This document shows positions 50,997-59,095 of a stretch of 64,000 nt of DNA, one piece after another. The translations under genes and the position numbers were made by a program. Source of the stretch: CAYWXK01 sp964462515 (GTDB taxonomy: Bacteria > Planctomycetota > Phycisphaerae > Sedimentisphaerales > Anaerobacaceae). The stretch's first letter is position 1, and the number at the start of each line of letters is the position of its first letter. The stretch spans positions 1 to 64,000 of the forward strand of contig CAYWXK010000009.1 of assembly GCA_964462515.1 (NCBI GenBank). The letters run 5' to 3'. Below the pieces are notes generated by a model. It saw only the letters and a list, made by a program, of their open reading frames with translations. It was not told the origin of the DNA and searched no databases.

Positions 50997-51113
50997 TTAT
51001 TTTTCACGCGCATCGAGACGGCGGCGAATAGCTCGCAATTGCTTATCCAGGTAAAATAGATAGGCAAAATAAACCAGCCACGTTACTGTAAAAGCTAAAC
51101 AAAGATAACGCAT
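50997..51113 (-). CDS. ccmD: CcmD-like small membrane protein
   Basis: A 38-residue gene that is easy to overlook. The product starts MRYLCLAFTVTWLVYFAY, has one membrane span (about 4-22) and ends in a basic helix (LDKQLRAIRRRLDAREK). Size, single span, charged tail and position 58 bases after ccmC match CcmD, which stabilises the CcmABC complex and promotes release of heme-loaded CcmE. Aggag lies nine bases before the ATG (51113). It ends the ccm gene run in this window. Confidence 0.8.
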   Translation of the reverse strand: MRYLCLAFTVTWLVYFAYLFYLDKQLRAIRRRLDAREK

Positions 51114-51171
51114 CGACAAAATCTCCTATAACGAAACTTCAAGCTAAAAGCGAAAAACTTAAAACGGGAAA

Positions 51172-51810
51172 TCATTGATTTTGCTCGCGATTCAACGTGA
51201 TTTGATTTATGCTTTTTAGTGTATCCGTTCTGAGCCAAATCAATACTGTTGCCAGAAGTAATGTTGCGCTGATGGCCAGGATGAAGGCTGCATTTTGCCA
51301 GCCGCTTTCAAAGGTAAAATTTGGCCAGTGAATGTCAGGAATAAAGCGAGCGCTAATATATACGAGAGGGACATCAATAAAAGTGATAATTCCGAAGACA
51401 GAACAGATTTGCCCTTTTCGCTGCTGGCTGGATAGACCCGCTCTTAATATCAAATAAGCAACATACAAGAACCACAACATCGCCGAGCTAATCAGCCGCA
51501 GACTCGGCGTCCACCACGTGCCCCAGGTAGCATACGCAAAAATTGAGCCTGTTGCGTTCAAGGCCGTTGCAAAGACAAATCCGACCTCGCCACAAGCGGC
51601 TGCAATGTTGTCCCACATTAGATTTTTTGTTCTTAAATACGCCAGCGAGCAGATAAATAGCACCGTAAAACAGGCCAGTGAGCAAATCCCTGCCGGCACG
51701 TGAATATAAATTATGTTGTACTCTACAGGCTCAACCGCTGCGACTGTGCAAGCCAGCAAGCCTGAAATTACTATCAGGCAAAAACTAAGGCACAAAAAAA
51801 ATAACCGCAT
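51172..51810 (-). CDS. ccmC: heme exporter protein CcmC
   Basis: CcmC presents heme on the outer face of the cytoplasmic membrane and loads it onto CcmE. The 212 residues have six membrane spans. The tryptophan-rich motif WGTWWTPSLRL (about 95-105) and the flanking periplasmic histidines (IHVPAGI near 36, and DIHWPNF near 156) are the heme-binding features of the family. The usual Asp-Ala after WGTWW is replaced by Pro-Ser, a mild deviation. It lies eight bases after ccmB and is followed by ccmD. Confidence 0.9.
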   Translation of the reverse strand: MRLFFLCLSFCLIVISGLLACTVAAVEPVEYNIIYIHVPAGICSLACFTVLFICSLAYLRTKNLMWDNIAAACGEVGFVFATALNATGSIFAYATWGTWWTPSLRLISSAMLWFLYVAYLILRAGLSSQQRKGQICSVFGIITFIDVPLVYISARFIPDIHWPNFTFESGWQNAAFILAISATLLLATVLIWLRTDTLKSINQITLNREQNQ

Positions 51811-51818
51811 ATTTCTTC

Positions 51819-52499
51819 CTACTGTTTTATTACAACACCGAATAACAACCAGCAGACCGTAACAAAAATTGCATCGAATGCCGTCATATATCCAATAGCT
51901 CCTTTGAAGTCCGCCACTATATTGAATAGCGTTTGGCTATTTGCAGGACTAAATAATAATAGCAGGGCAAAAACAGCCGGTATCATCATCGGCATAAGCA
52001 CAGCCATCACAAGGACTCCGAGAAGCAGGTTCGTTGCCCCGACCTCGTGAACAATGCAGCCCAACAGCGTGCCGACGCTTGAGATACCGATATTGCCGAG
52101 CAGCAGCACGATAATTAACTCAAGCCATCTTCCCTCTATGCTTACGTTGAAAAGCATAAGGACTACAGGGACAGTAACTATTTCAAAAATACACATCAGG
52201 GCTATATTTACCAGTAATTTCGCAATGTAGATGTTGCCGGCATCCGTTGTCGCAAGTAATAGAGAGCTTATGCAATCATTTTCCTGCTCAACGGCAAAAC
52301 TTTTATCGCTGGCCAAAATTCCGGAGAATAATAGTGCTGTGAACAATACTGCGCTGGCTATAAACGGCGCATCTGAAGACATTGCACCGGTCGCCAGGCG
52401 GAAAATCCAGGCGATAAGGATTCCGAGGCAGATCTGCGTAGGAAGCAGTTGCTTTGTCCTTAACTCAACAACCAAATCTTTAACAAATATGGCTCTTAT
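51819..52499 (-). CDS. ccmB: heme exporter protein CcmB, probable AUA start
   Basis: CcmB is the membrane subunit of the CcmAB transporter that powers release of holo-CcmE. Six spans are visible, with IVTVPVVLMLFN, LGNIGISSVGTLLG and LLGVLVMAVLMPMMIPAV. With a standard start the frame opens at TTG 52475, giving VVELRTKQ..., but the upstream codons encode RAIFVKDL, which is the typical CcmB N-terminus. The codon before them is ATA at 52499-52497, overlapping the ccmA stop as ATAA. No ATG or GTG fits. Either AUA is used through coupling to ccmA, or the G of an ATGA overlap was lost or misread. The rest of the gene is normal. Confidence 0.82.
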   Translation of the reverse strand: MRAIFVKDLVVELRTKQLLPTQICLGILIAWIFRLATGAMSSDAPFIASAVLFTALLFSGILASDKSFAVEQENDCISSLLLATTDAGNIYIAKLLVNIALMCIFEIVTVPVVLMLFNVSIEGRWLELIIVLLLGNIGISSVGTLLGCIVHEVGATNLLLGVLVMAVLMPMMIPAVFALLLLFSPANSQTLFNIVADFKGAIGYMTAFDAIFVTVCWLLFGVVIKQ

Positions 52500-53257
52500 T
52501 GTGTCTGTGATGTTACCCAGGTATTTATCCTCGCATACGACAGATAATCTCTGGCAAACGCTGCGGTGTCTAACTCGCAGACCTTTGCATTAAAAATGAA
52601 TTTTTGCTCATCTAAAACCGCAATTTGCTCACAACACTGAAAAGATAGATTGACATTATGAGTTGCCATAATAATAGCGCCGCCGTCATCTTTGAATTTA
52701 TGTAATAAGGCGACAAGCTGCTTACTTGCGTCGGCATCCAAACCGGTAAATGGTTCGTCCGCCAGCAGAACGGCCGGGCTATTGACAATCGCTCTTGCGA
52801 TAGATAACCGCTGCATCATCCCGCGAGAAAGGATACCTGCCTTATCATAACGATATGGCAATAGTCCTGATTGCTCCAAAAGCCTTTGTATAAGAGCTTT
52901 ATTATCTTTGATGCCATTTAACTTTGCAAAGAATTGCAGATTTTCGAGGGCCGTTAATTGCGGATAGACCATACTTTTATGAAATATGGCTCCGAGATTT
53001 GCTTTTGCCTGTTGCGGGTGCGTTTTTACATCGAACCCGCAAATTCGCACCACACCTGCATCCGGCTGTAGAAGCCCGGCAATTAAACGAAGCAGCGTGG
53101 TTTTGCCGGCCGCATTGGCACCACATACGCAAAGTCCCTGCCCGCCTGCCAACCGGAAGTTTATGTCCTTGAGCACAATCTGGCTGCCAAATGACTTGCA
53201 TAGGCCTGCGACATCAACCGCAGGTGTGTCTGGAGACTTTTGTAATTTTTCGTGCAT
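52496..53257 (-). CDS. ccmA: heme exporter ATP-binding protein CcmA
   Basis: The ATPase of the CcmAB complex in cytochrome c maturation system I. The 253 residues hold Walker A GANAAGKT (46-53), the signature LSRGMMQRLSIARAI (about 143-157), Walker B VLLADEP and the switch His in ATHNV. It is about 40 residues longer than E. coli CcmA, mainly at the C-terminus. The gene starts 42 bases after ccmE and its stop overlaps the proposed ccmB start. Confidence 0.92.
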   Translation of the reverse strand: MHEKLQKSPDTPAVDVAGLCKSFGSQIVLKDINFRLAGGQGLCVCGANAAGKTTLLRLIAGLLQPDAGVVRICGFDVKTHPQQAKANLGAIFHKSMVYPQLTALENLQFFAKLNGIKDNKALIQRLLEQSGLLPYRYDKAGILSRGMMQRLSIARAIVNSPAVLLADEPFTGLDADASKQLVALLHKFKDDGGAIIMATHNVNLSFQCCEQIAVLDEQKFIFNAKVCELDTAAFARDYLSYARINTWVTSQTQ

Positions 53258-53299
53258 ACTTTTGCGACTGATAATATCCGCTCTTTGATTTGCAAGATG

Positions 53300-53755
53300 C
53301 TACTTATCAGCCAGCTCTGGATTTAGTTTTACCCTGTATTTTGATTCGCAGCGAGTCAAAATCTTTTTGGCTTCAAATGCCCCGTCTGCTGAAATCCTGC
53401 CTTCGACAACGACATCTCTATCGGCAGAAAAGTTTTTCGGCGCCGCGCCGGAGAACCTGACTGCCACTGATTTATTTTGCCCCATAAGCTCAAAATCAAG
53501 CTGCATCTTCTGGGCATTATGCACAATACTACCGGCTTTTACCCTGCCGGCCAGACGAATAACACCGTTACGGATGGACTGGGGTGCTTGGGTATCGCTA
53601 CCTTGCGGCGATTTGCCGGATTCACTCTCAACAAACTCATCGACAGTATAATAATACACCCAGGAAGATTCGCCTGTCTGGTAAAGCAAATATGCACTTG
53701 CTGCGCCAATGACAATCACGGCGATAAGGACCTTTCTTATTGTTCCAGCGTTCAT
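53300..53755 (-). CDS. ccmE: cytochrome c-type biogenesis protein CcmE, Cys-type
   Basis: CcmE is the periplasmic heme chaperone. The protein of 151 residues has one N-terminal membrane anchor (about 7-25) and the OB-fold domain with IRLAGRVKAGSI and FSGAAPKNF. In most bacteria heme is bound by the His of an HxxxY motif; here the equivalent is CESKY with Cys136 and Tyr140. This is the CxxxY variant known from Desulfovibrio and some archaea. The ccm order here is E-A-B-C-D; ccmF, ccmG and ccmH are not in the window. The divergent FHA gene and its promoter lie upstream. Confidence 0.9.
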   Translation of the reverse strand: MNAGTIRKVLIAVIVIGAASAYLLYQTGESSWVYYYTVDEFVESESGKSPQGSDTQAPQSIRNGVIRLAGRVKAGSIVHNAQKMQLDFELMGQNKSVAVRFSGAAPKNFSADRDVVVEGRISADGAFEAKKILTRCESKYRVKLNPELADK

Positions 53756-53874
53756 TTGGGACCTTCTGAAAAAACCAATTTAGATGGTTACCAATCTACG
53801 CAAAATTGCGGATAATTGCAATACTGCAAATCCAGACATACAGGGAAAACGACTTAGCCGGCAGAATTGTTTGC

Positions 53875-53903
53875 TTGACAAAACGAACCGATTGGTCAAT
53901 AAT
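53875..53903 (+). promoter_or_regulatory. sigma70-like promoter of the FHA gene
   Basis: Ttgaca (53875-53880), a 17-base spacer and aataat (53898-53903) form a near-consensus promoter. Transcription should begin near 53910, about 32 bases before the ATG at 53942. Confidence 0.65.
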
Positions 53904-53941
53904 CAAGTAAAAAGGTTAGAGAATAATTGAGTGGGAAACAA

Positions 53942-54802
53942 ATGCGGCTTATTGTAAAACAAGAAGGTCGCACCATAAACGAGCTGCGCTTCAGCGAAGG
54001 GCCTATCTATATCGGCAGGCACGAGCACAGCCAGATTTTGCTGCCGGATAGGGCGGTATCGAGGCAGCACGCTGTGATTTTTACCACGGCAGACGGAAAA
54101 TGGATGCTTGAGGACCTGGACTCGGCTAACAAAACATATCTAAACGATAAGGCAATCCATAAGACCGAAATCAAGTCCGGCGACCAGATTCGCATAGCCG
54201 ACTTTATAATCGAAATTCATTTAGAAGCGGACGTTGAGACCAACAAAGCAATTCAATTAGAAGATACTCTCGTAACAACTTCTCCCAAGCCGCAGATTAT
54301 AGTAAGGAGACCAGATGCCGAGCATGCCCCGGACATCAAGTTACCTGCCAGAAGGGCAAAGGATTTTCTGGACGCTACCGAGGCAATCTGCAAGGCGGGC
54401 GGCCCGGATGAAATGCTCAAGACTCTATTGACCATCGTGCTAAATCAGTTCGGCGCATCCCGCGCCTGGTGTGCGCTGAGGAATGAGCCGAAGGGTCCGA
54501 TGGCCTCTCACACAGGCAAAACAAGCACTGGCGAAAAGGTTGAGCTAAACGATATAAAACTCGGTGCAAAAATTACCCAGGCAGTTGAAAAAGCCCAGTT
54601 CTTGCTTTTGCCGCAGGTTCCGGAGCAAATGCAACAACAAGGTGTGCGCTCTGCAATGATAGCGCCTATTATGAACCCGGACGGGTGTTTTGGCGTGATA
54701 TATGTGGACAACAGCACAGACCAACAGCCATATACTCTGAGCGACCTGGATTACCTTATGATGCTGGCTATTCACACAGCCGCTATACTTGAGAACTTCT
54801 GA
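53942..54802 (+). CDS. FHA domain protein with C-terminal GAF domain
   Basis: A soluble protein of 286 residues. Residues 1-92 are an FHA domain with the phosphothreonine-binding set: IGRHEHSQI (Gly25, Arg26), SRQH (40-43) and N63-x-T65. Residues about 130-286 form a GAF-like domain (LKTLLTIVLNQFGASRAWCAL, then IAPIMNPDGCFGVIYVDN). This FHA-GAF pairing often regulates or senses in kinase pathways. ATG 53942 is preferred over TTG 53927. The last 28 bases around its stop codon are repeated after the next gene (59025-59052). A clear promoter precedes it; it is divergent from the ccm genes. Confidence 0.88.
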   Translation: MRLIVKQEGRTINELRFSEGPIYIGRHEHSQILLPDRAVSRQHAVIFTTADGKWMLEDLDSANKTYLNDKAIHKTEIKSGDQIRIADFIIEIHLEADVETNKAIQLEDTLVTTSPKPQIIVRRPDAEHAPDIKLPARRAKDFLDATEAICKAGGPDEMLKTLLTIVLNQFGASRAWCALRNEPKGPMASHTGKTSTGEKVELNDIKLGAKITQAVEKAQFLLLPQVPEQMQQQGVRSAMIAPIMNPDGCFGVIYVDNSTDQQPYTLSDLDYLMMLAIHTAAILENF

Positions 54803-54806
54803 CCTT
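54779..54806 (+). repeat. direct repeat at the 3' end of the FHA gene
   Basis: Gccgctatacttgagaac and the next ten bases match 59025-59052 in 25 of 28 positions. The copy includes the FHA stop codon; the distal copy also keeps an in-frame stop. The GH2 gene lies between the two. Confidence 0.75.
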
Positions 54807-54944
54807 CTTCACTGCCGTAAGGCATCCTGTGGAGGGCTGAAAGTTGATACGATGGAGTCTCGCTTCAGTAGAAATGACAGACTATCGTTTTGTTAAATCA
54901 ACACTTATAGTCAAATCGAGTAAATTGTAGTGGAGACTAATAAA

Positions 54945-57900
54945 ATGAGCAGGTTACTGCTATTAATCACCAGGATGGCTTACGCCGCCATCCGCTTACT
55001 TATGCTTATGGCAGCGGTTTCCCAGGCGGCATCTATTACGGTCGTAAATTACAGCTTTGAACAACCCGAGCAGGGGAAAATTAAAGGCTGGAATGGCGAA
55101 GGTTCCGGCGGGACGCCCGCTGTTGATATTCCCGGCTGGAGCAGCGATACGGCAGCTTTCGATTCGGGTGTAGAAACAGGATATAATCCCATTGAAGGTG
55201 ATTATACTGCTTTTTTGAGGAGCGGCGACCCCTCCGTTTGGCAGTTGACGGATTGTAATATTGTTGCTGGTAAAGTTTATGAGCTGAAAGTGGATGCACG
55301 GATTACCTGGGGAGGAACGAGCTTAAAGATGATTCTCTATTGTAATAACGCTGGCACCAGAGTTCCGGCTGCGACCACTACGGTAAATCTGACTGACACA
55401 ATGGCTGAGTATTCTCTTACTTTTTCAGCCAACGATGCTCCGGCCTCCATTGGAAAGAAACTCGGCATCGAATTTATTAATGTCAGCAGCGGGACTACCT
55501 GGCTGGGCCTGGACAGAGTGCGGTTGTCGGATGGTGAATTGGAGGTCGAGGCCAGTAATCCCTCACCATCTAACGGTCAAACGAATGTGGATGCCAATGT
55601 GACTCTCACCTGGAGTGCACCGCCATCAATGTCAAATGCCGAGTATGATGTTTATCTCGGAACCAGCTCCAGCTTTAGCGGAGTTAGTCCGGTGCGAGTT
55701 ACCGAGGAGTCTTATCACCCTGTTTCGGCGCTGAGTCGAAGTGCTACTTACTATTGGCGGGTGGATGTGGTCGGCGGCGATATGGGAGAGGTGTGGAGTT
55801 TTAAGACGACATGGAGGGAGTGGGAAAATCAGAGCATCAACGAGATAAACAAGGCGCCGCGACACGCGACGCTAATGCCCTACCCGGACCGGCCCAGCGC
55901 CATACAGGGCACACGCGAGGCATCTATCTACCATCAGTCCCTTAATGGCAAGTGGAAATTCCACTGGGTCGCCAAACCCCAGGACCGTCCGACAGAATTC
56001 TATCAGGTGAGCTACGATGTCAGCGGGTGGAAAGAAATCCCGGTGCCGAGCAACTGGGAAATGCACAGATACGGCACGCCCATCTATACCAATATTACAT
56101 ACCCCTTTCAAAACAGTCCTCCGAACGTAACCAGCACGCCATCGACTAACTACACTGCTTATACACAAAGAAATCCCGTCGGCTCCTATCGCAGGGAATT
56201 CACCATCCCACCTGGCTGGGCCGGCAGAAGGGTGTTTATCCATTTTGACGGCGTAATGAGCGCGTTTTATCTGTGGATTAACGGCCGGTTTGTTGGCTAC
56301 AGCGAGGACAGTATGTCGCCGGCCGAATTCGATATCACCGGTTATCTTGTGCCGGGAACTAATGTGCTGGCAGCGGAAGTCTATCGCTGGTGCGACGGCA
56401 GCTACCTCGAAGACCAGGATATGTGGCGGATGAGCGGCATCTACCGCGACGTCTATCTATTCTCGCCGCCCCGGGTCCATCTGCGCGATTTCTGGGTGCG
56501 AAGTGATTTGGACAGCAACTACCAAAACGCCAAGCTGTATGTTACGGCCAATATCAAAAATTATACTGCTTGGTCTGTCGGAACCCACAGTGTGGAAGTA
56601 ACGCTGCTGGACGCCAACGGAACCACTGTCGGCTCAGACCCGCTGACGTCAGATTCTTTGAGCAGCATCGCAGGTGGTGCAGAAGGCATACTGGATATGC
56701 AAACGACCGTTACGAATCCTCTCAAATGGACGGCGGAAACGCCCAATCTGTATCAGGTCCTCCTGACACTTAAAGACCCCAACAATTCCGTCATCGAAGT
56801 TGAGCAGTGCAAGACCGGCTTCCGCAAGATTCAGATTGCCAAAGCTCAGCTTCTTATCAACGGCAGGGCAATCTACGTCAAGGGCGTGAACCGTCATGAG
56901 CATGACCCGGACTTCGCCAAAGCAGTGCCGGACAGGCGAATGGTCCAGGACATTAAAATTATGAAGCAGAACAACATCAATACCGTTCGAACCTGTCACT
57001 ATCCGGATGACCCGAAATGGTATGAGCTGTGCGACAAATACGGCCTGTACGTCATTGACGAAGCCAATATCGAGTGTCATGCAAACATGGGTCTTTCCAA
57101 CAACACCTCCTGGCAAAGCGCTTTTCTGTACCGAACACAGAATCTGGTGGAGCGAGACAAGAACCATACCTGCGTTATTTTATGGTCGCTGGGCAATGAG
57201 GCGGGCAATGGCGTCAATTTCAATGCCACCAGTTCCTGGGTCCGCGGACGCGATAACACCCGTTTTGTGCACTATGAGCCGGCAGGAACCGGCGACAATA
57301 CCGATATTTGCTGCCCGATGTATGCGGCTATCGAATCGATTGTCCGCTACGCCTCCGGCAGCCCGACAAAACCCTTGATTCTGTGCGAATATGAGCACGC
57401 AATGGGCAACAGCGAAGGCAATATCCAGGACTACTGGACTGCCATCGAGTCCTATCCTGCGCTGCAGGGCGGCTGCATCTGGGATTTCGTGGACCAGGGG
57501 ATTCGCAAGTTTGATATTTTTAGCAAACAGTTCTGGGCTTACGGCGGCGATTTCAACGATGTCCCCAACGACGATAACTTCTGCTGCAACGGTCTTGTGG
57601 CGCCGGACCGCACGCCCAATCCACACCTCAACGAGGTCAAAAAGGTATATCAGTATATTAAAGTTTCCGATGCTGACGCAGCACACGGCGTTGTAAAGGT
57701 CCGTAACAAATATGCGTTTATCAGTCTTAATTTTGCAAACATCAACTGGGAACTGACGGCCAACGGCAAAATCATTCAGCGGGGAACACTGCCGCCGATA
57801 AATCTGGCGCCGGGTCAGGAGCAGAATATAACGATAGGCATCACCGAGCCGACGGTCAAACCGGCAGGCACGGAGTATTATCTGATGGTGATATTTACGC

Positions 57901-58892
57901 TGGCAAAGAATACGCTGTGGGCCGACACCGGCCATATCTTGGCTTGGGACCAGATTAAGGTGCCGTGGGCGGTGGCGGATGTGCCCGCTGAAGACCCTTC
58001 GGGAATGAACAGCTTAAGCCGAAGCGCAACCTCCAGCCAGCACGTTGTAACGGGAACGAACTTCAAGGTGGCAATAGGCAAAACCAGCGGGTCGCTGGAA
58101 TCCTTTGTCTATCAGGGAACACAATTGCTTGCGGGCAACCTGGCATCTAATTTCTGGCGAGCACCCACGGACAATGATAACGGCAACAATATGCCGAGCC
58201 GACAAGGCGTATGGAAAACTGCCGGTTCAACACGGACTGTGGACAGCATTACCGTCAGCCAGCCGATGAGCGCAAAGGTCATGATTTCGGCGGATTTCAC
58301 GCTGCCGGGTGTGAATAACTCCGACTATAATATTGTCTATACAATTTACGGAAACGGCAACGTCCACGTCCAGGCGACGATTACCCCTACAGGTTCGTTA
58401 CCCGACCTGCCGAGATTCGGTACGCAACTGGCTATGCTGGCGAAATACAACCAGATACAATGGTTCGGCCTCGGACCGTGGGAAACCTACTGGGACCGTA
58501 AAACATGTGGTATCGTGGGCGTGTACAACAGAGACATAGAAGATTTCATTTATAACTACATCGAACCCCAGGAAAACGCCAACCGGTCAGATGTGCGGTG
58601 GATGAAAGTGACCGACTCCAACGGTTTCGGGCTTCAATTCAAAGGCGATACTCTCTTGATGACCAGCGCATGGCCATATACGATAGGCCAGCTTGAGGCC
58701 GCGGACCATCCTAATGAGCTGCCTCGCGGGAATACTACTGTGAACATAGATTACAAGCAGATGGGCGTCGCCGGCGATAATAGCTGGGGAGCACGGCCTC
58801 ATCCGGAATACACGCTGCCGGCGAACAAACAATACACCTTCGGCTATACCATCAGCGTCGTGTCTGCTGTGGGCCGGATTTTTCGGGACTGA
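54945..58892 (+). CDS. secreted GH2 beta-galactosidase (LacZ-type) with N-terminal accessory domains
   Basis: A protein of 1315 residues from ATG 54945; a GTG at 54930 is also open. A signal peptide (about 5-28) is followed by a lectin-like beta-sandwich (about 30-205, VNYSFEQPEQGKIKGW), a fibronectin III-like domain (about 210-290) and a full five-domain GH2 enzyme. Catalytic residues are the acid/base Glu in SLGNEAGNG (about 752) and the nucleophile Glu in ILCEYEHAMGNS (about 815). The jelly-roll galactose site and the C-terminal beta-galactosidase small-chain region (WFGLGPWETYWDRK) are intact. It should remove terminal beta-galactose from exported polysaccharides. The frame ends at 58892, but a dockerin-like segment continues in the -1 frame. 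Confidence 0.93.
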   Translation: MSRLLLLITRMAYAAIRLLMLMAAVSQAASITVVNYSFEQPEQGKIKGWNGEGSGGTPAVDIPGWSSDTAAFDSGVETGYNPIEGDYTAFLRSGDPSVWQLTDCNIVAGKVYELKVDARITWGGTSLKMILYCNNAGTRVPAATTTVNLTDTMAEYSLTFSANDAPASIGKKLGIEFINVSSGTTWLGLDRVRLSDGELEVEASNPSPSNGQTNVDANVTLTWSAPPSMSNAEYDVYLGTSSSFSGVSPVRVTEESYHPVSALSRSATYYWRVDVVGGDMGEVWSFKTTWREWENQSINEINKAPRHATLMPYPDRPSAIQGTREASIYHQSLNGKWKFHWVAKPQDRPTEFYQVSYDVSGWKEIPVPSNWEMHRYGTPIYTNITYPFQNSPPNVTSTPSTNYTAYTQRNPVGSYRREFTIPPGWAGRRVFIHFDGVMSAFYLWINGRFVGYSEDSMSPAEFDITGYLVPGTNVLAAEVYRWCDGSYLEDQDMWRMSGIYRDVYLFSPPRVHLRDFWVRSDLDSNYQNAKLYVTANIKNYTAWSVGTHSVEVTLLDANGTTVGSDPLTSDSLSSIAGGAEGILDMQTTVTNPLKWTAETPNLYQVLLTLKDPNNSVIEVEQCKTGFRKIQIAKAQLLINGRAIYVKGVNRHEHDPDFAKAVPDRRMVQDIKIMKQNNINTVRTCHYPDDPKWYELCDKYGLYVIDEANIECHANMGLSNNTSWQSAFLYRTQNLVERDKNHTCVILWSLGNEAGNGVNFNATSSWVRGRDNTRFVHYEPAGTGDNTDICCPMYAAIESIVRYASGSPTKPLILCEYEHAMGNSEGNIQDYWTAIESYPALQGGCIWDFVDQGIRKFDIFSKQFWAYGGDFNDVPNDDNFCCNGLVAPDRTPNPHLNEVKKVYQYIKVSDADAAHGVVKVRNKYAFISLNFANINWELTANGKIIQRGTLPPINLAPGQEQNITIGITEPTVKPAGTEYYLMVIFTLAKNTLWADTGHILAWDQIKVPWAVADVPAEDPSGMNSLSRSATSSQHVVTGTNFKVAIGKTSGSLESFVYQGTQLLAGNLASNFWRAPTDNDNGNNMPSRQGVWKTAGSTRTVDSITVSQPMSAKVMISADFTLPGVNNSDYNIVYTIYGNGNVHVQATITPTGSLPDLPRFGTQLAMLAKYNQIQWFGLGPWETYWDRKTCGIVGVYNRDIEDFIYNYIEPQENANRSDVRWMKVTDSNGFGLQFKGDTLLMTSAWPYTIGQLEAADHPNELPRGNTTVNIDYKQMGVAGDNSWGARPHPEYTLPANKQYTFGYTISVVSAVGRIFRD

Positions 58893-58993
58893 TTGACACC
58901 AATTCAAACGGAACGATTGAGTTAGAAGAGTTCGCAAATCCGGCAAAGTATTGGTTACTGGATTTAAACCAAAATAAACATATTTCAGTATAA
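58886..58993 (+). pseudogene. frameshifted dockerin/EF-hand-like tail of the GH2 gene
   Basis: In the frame one base back from that of the GH2 gene the sequence reads GLIDTNSNGTIELEEFANPA, then KYWLLDLNQNKHISV and stop at 58993. DTNSNGTIELEEF is an EF-hand-like calcium loop of the kind that ends many planctomycete secreted enzymes. The shift could come from one missing T in the run TTTTT at 58879-58883, either a real mutation or an assembly error. Confidence 0.5.
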
Positions 58994-59024
58994 ACAAGCC
59001 GCTCATAGCAGCAGCTCTTTGACC

Positions 59025-59052
59025 GCCGCTATACTTGAGAAATTCTAATCTT
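59025..59052 (+). repeat. direct repeat downstream of the GH2 gene
   Basis: Gccgctatacttgagaaatt and the next eight bases repeat the 3' end of the FHA-GAF gene. Together with 54779-54806 it brackets a 4.2-kb segment that contains only the GH2 gene. Confidence 0.7.
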
Positions 59053-59095
59053 GCCGATTTGCCAGGCGCGGTTACCTTCCAGTATTTCGGAACTA

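Noticed and set aside
56649..57935. Long minus-strand frames opposite the GH2 gene
   Set aside because: They mirror the codon structure of the GH2 enzyme and have no recognisable domains or ribosome binding sites.
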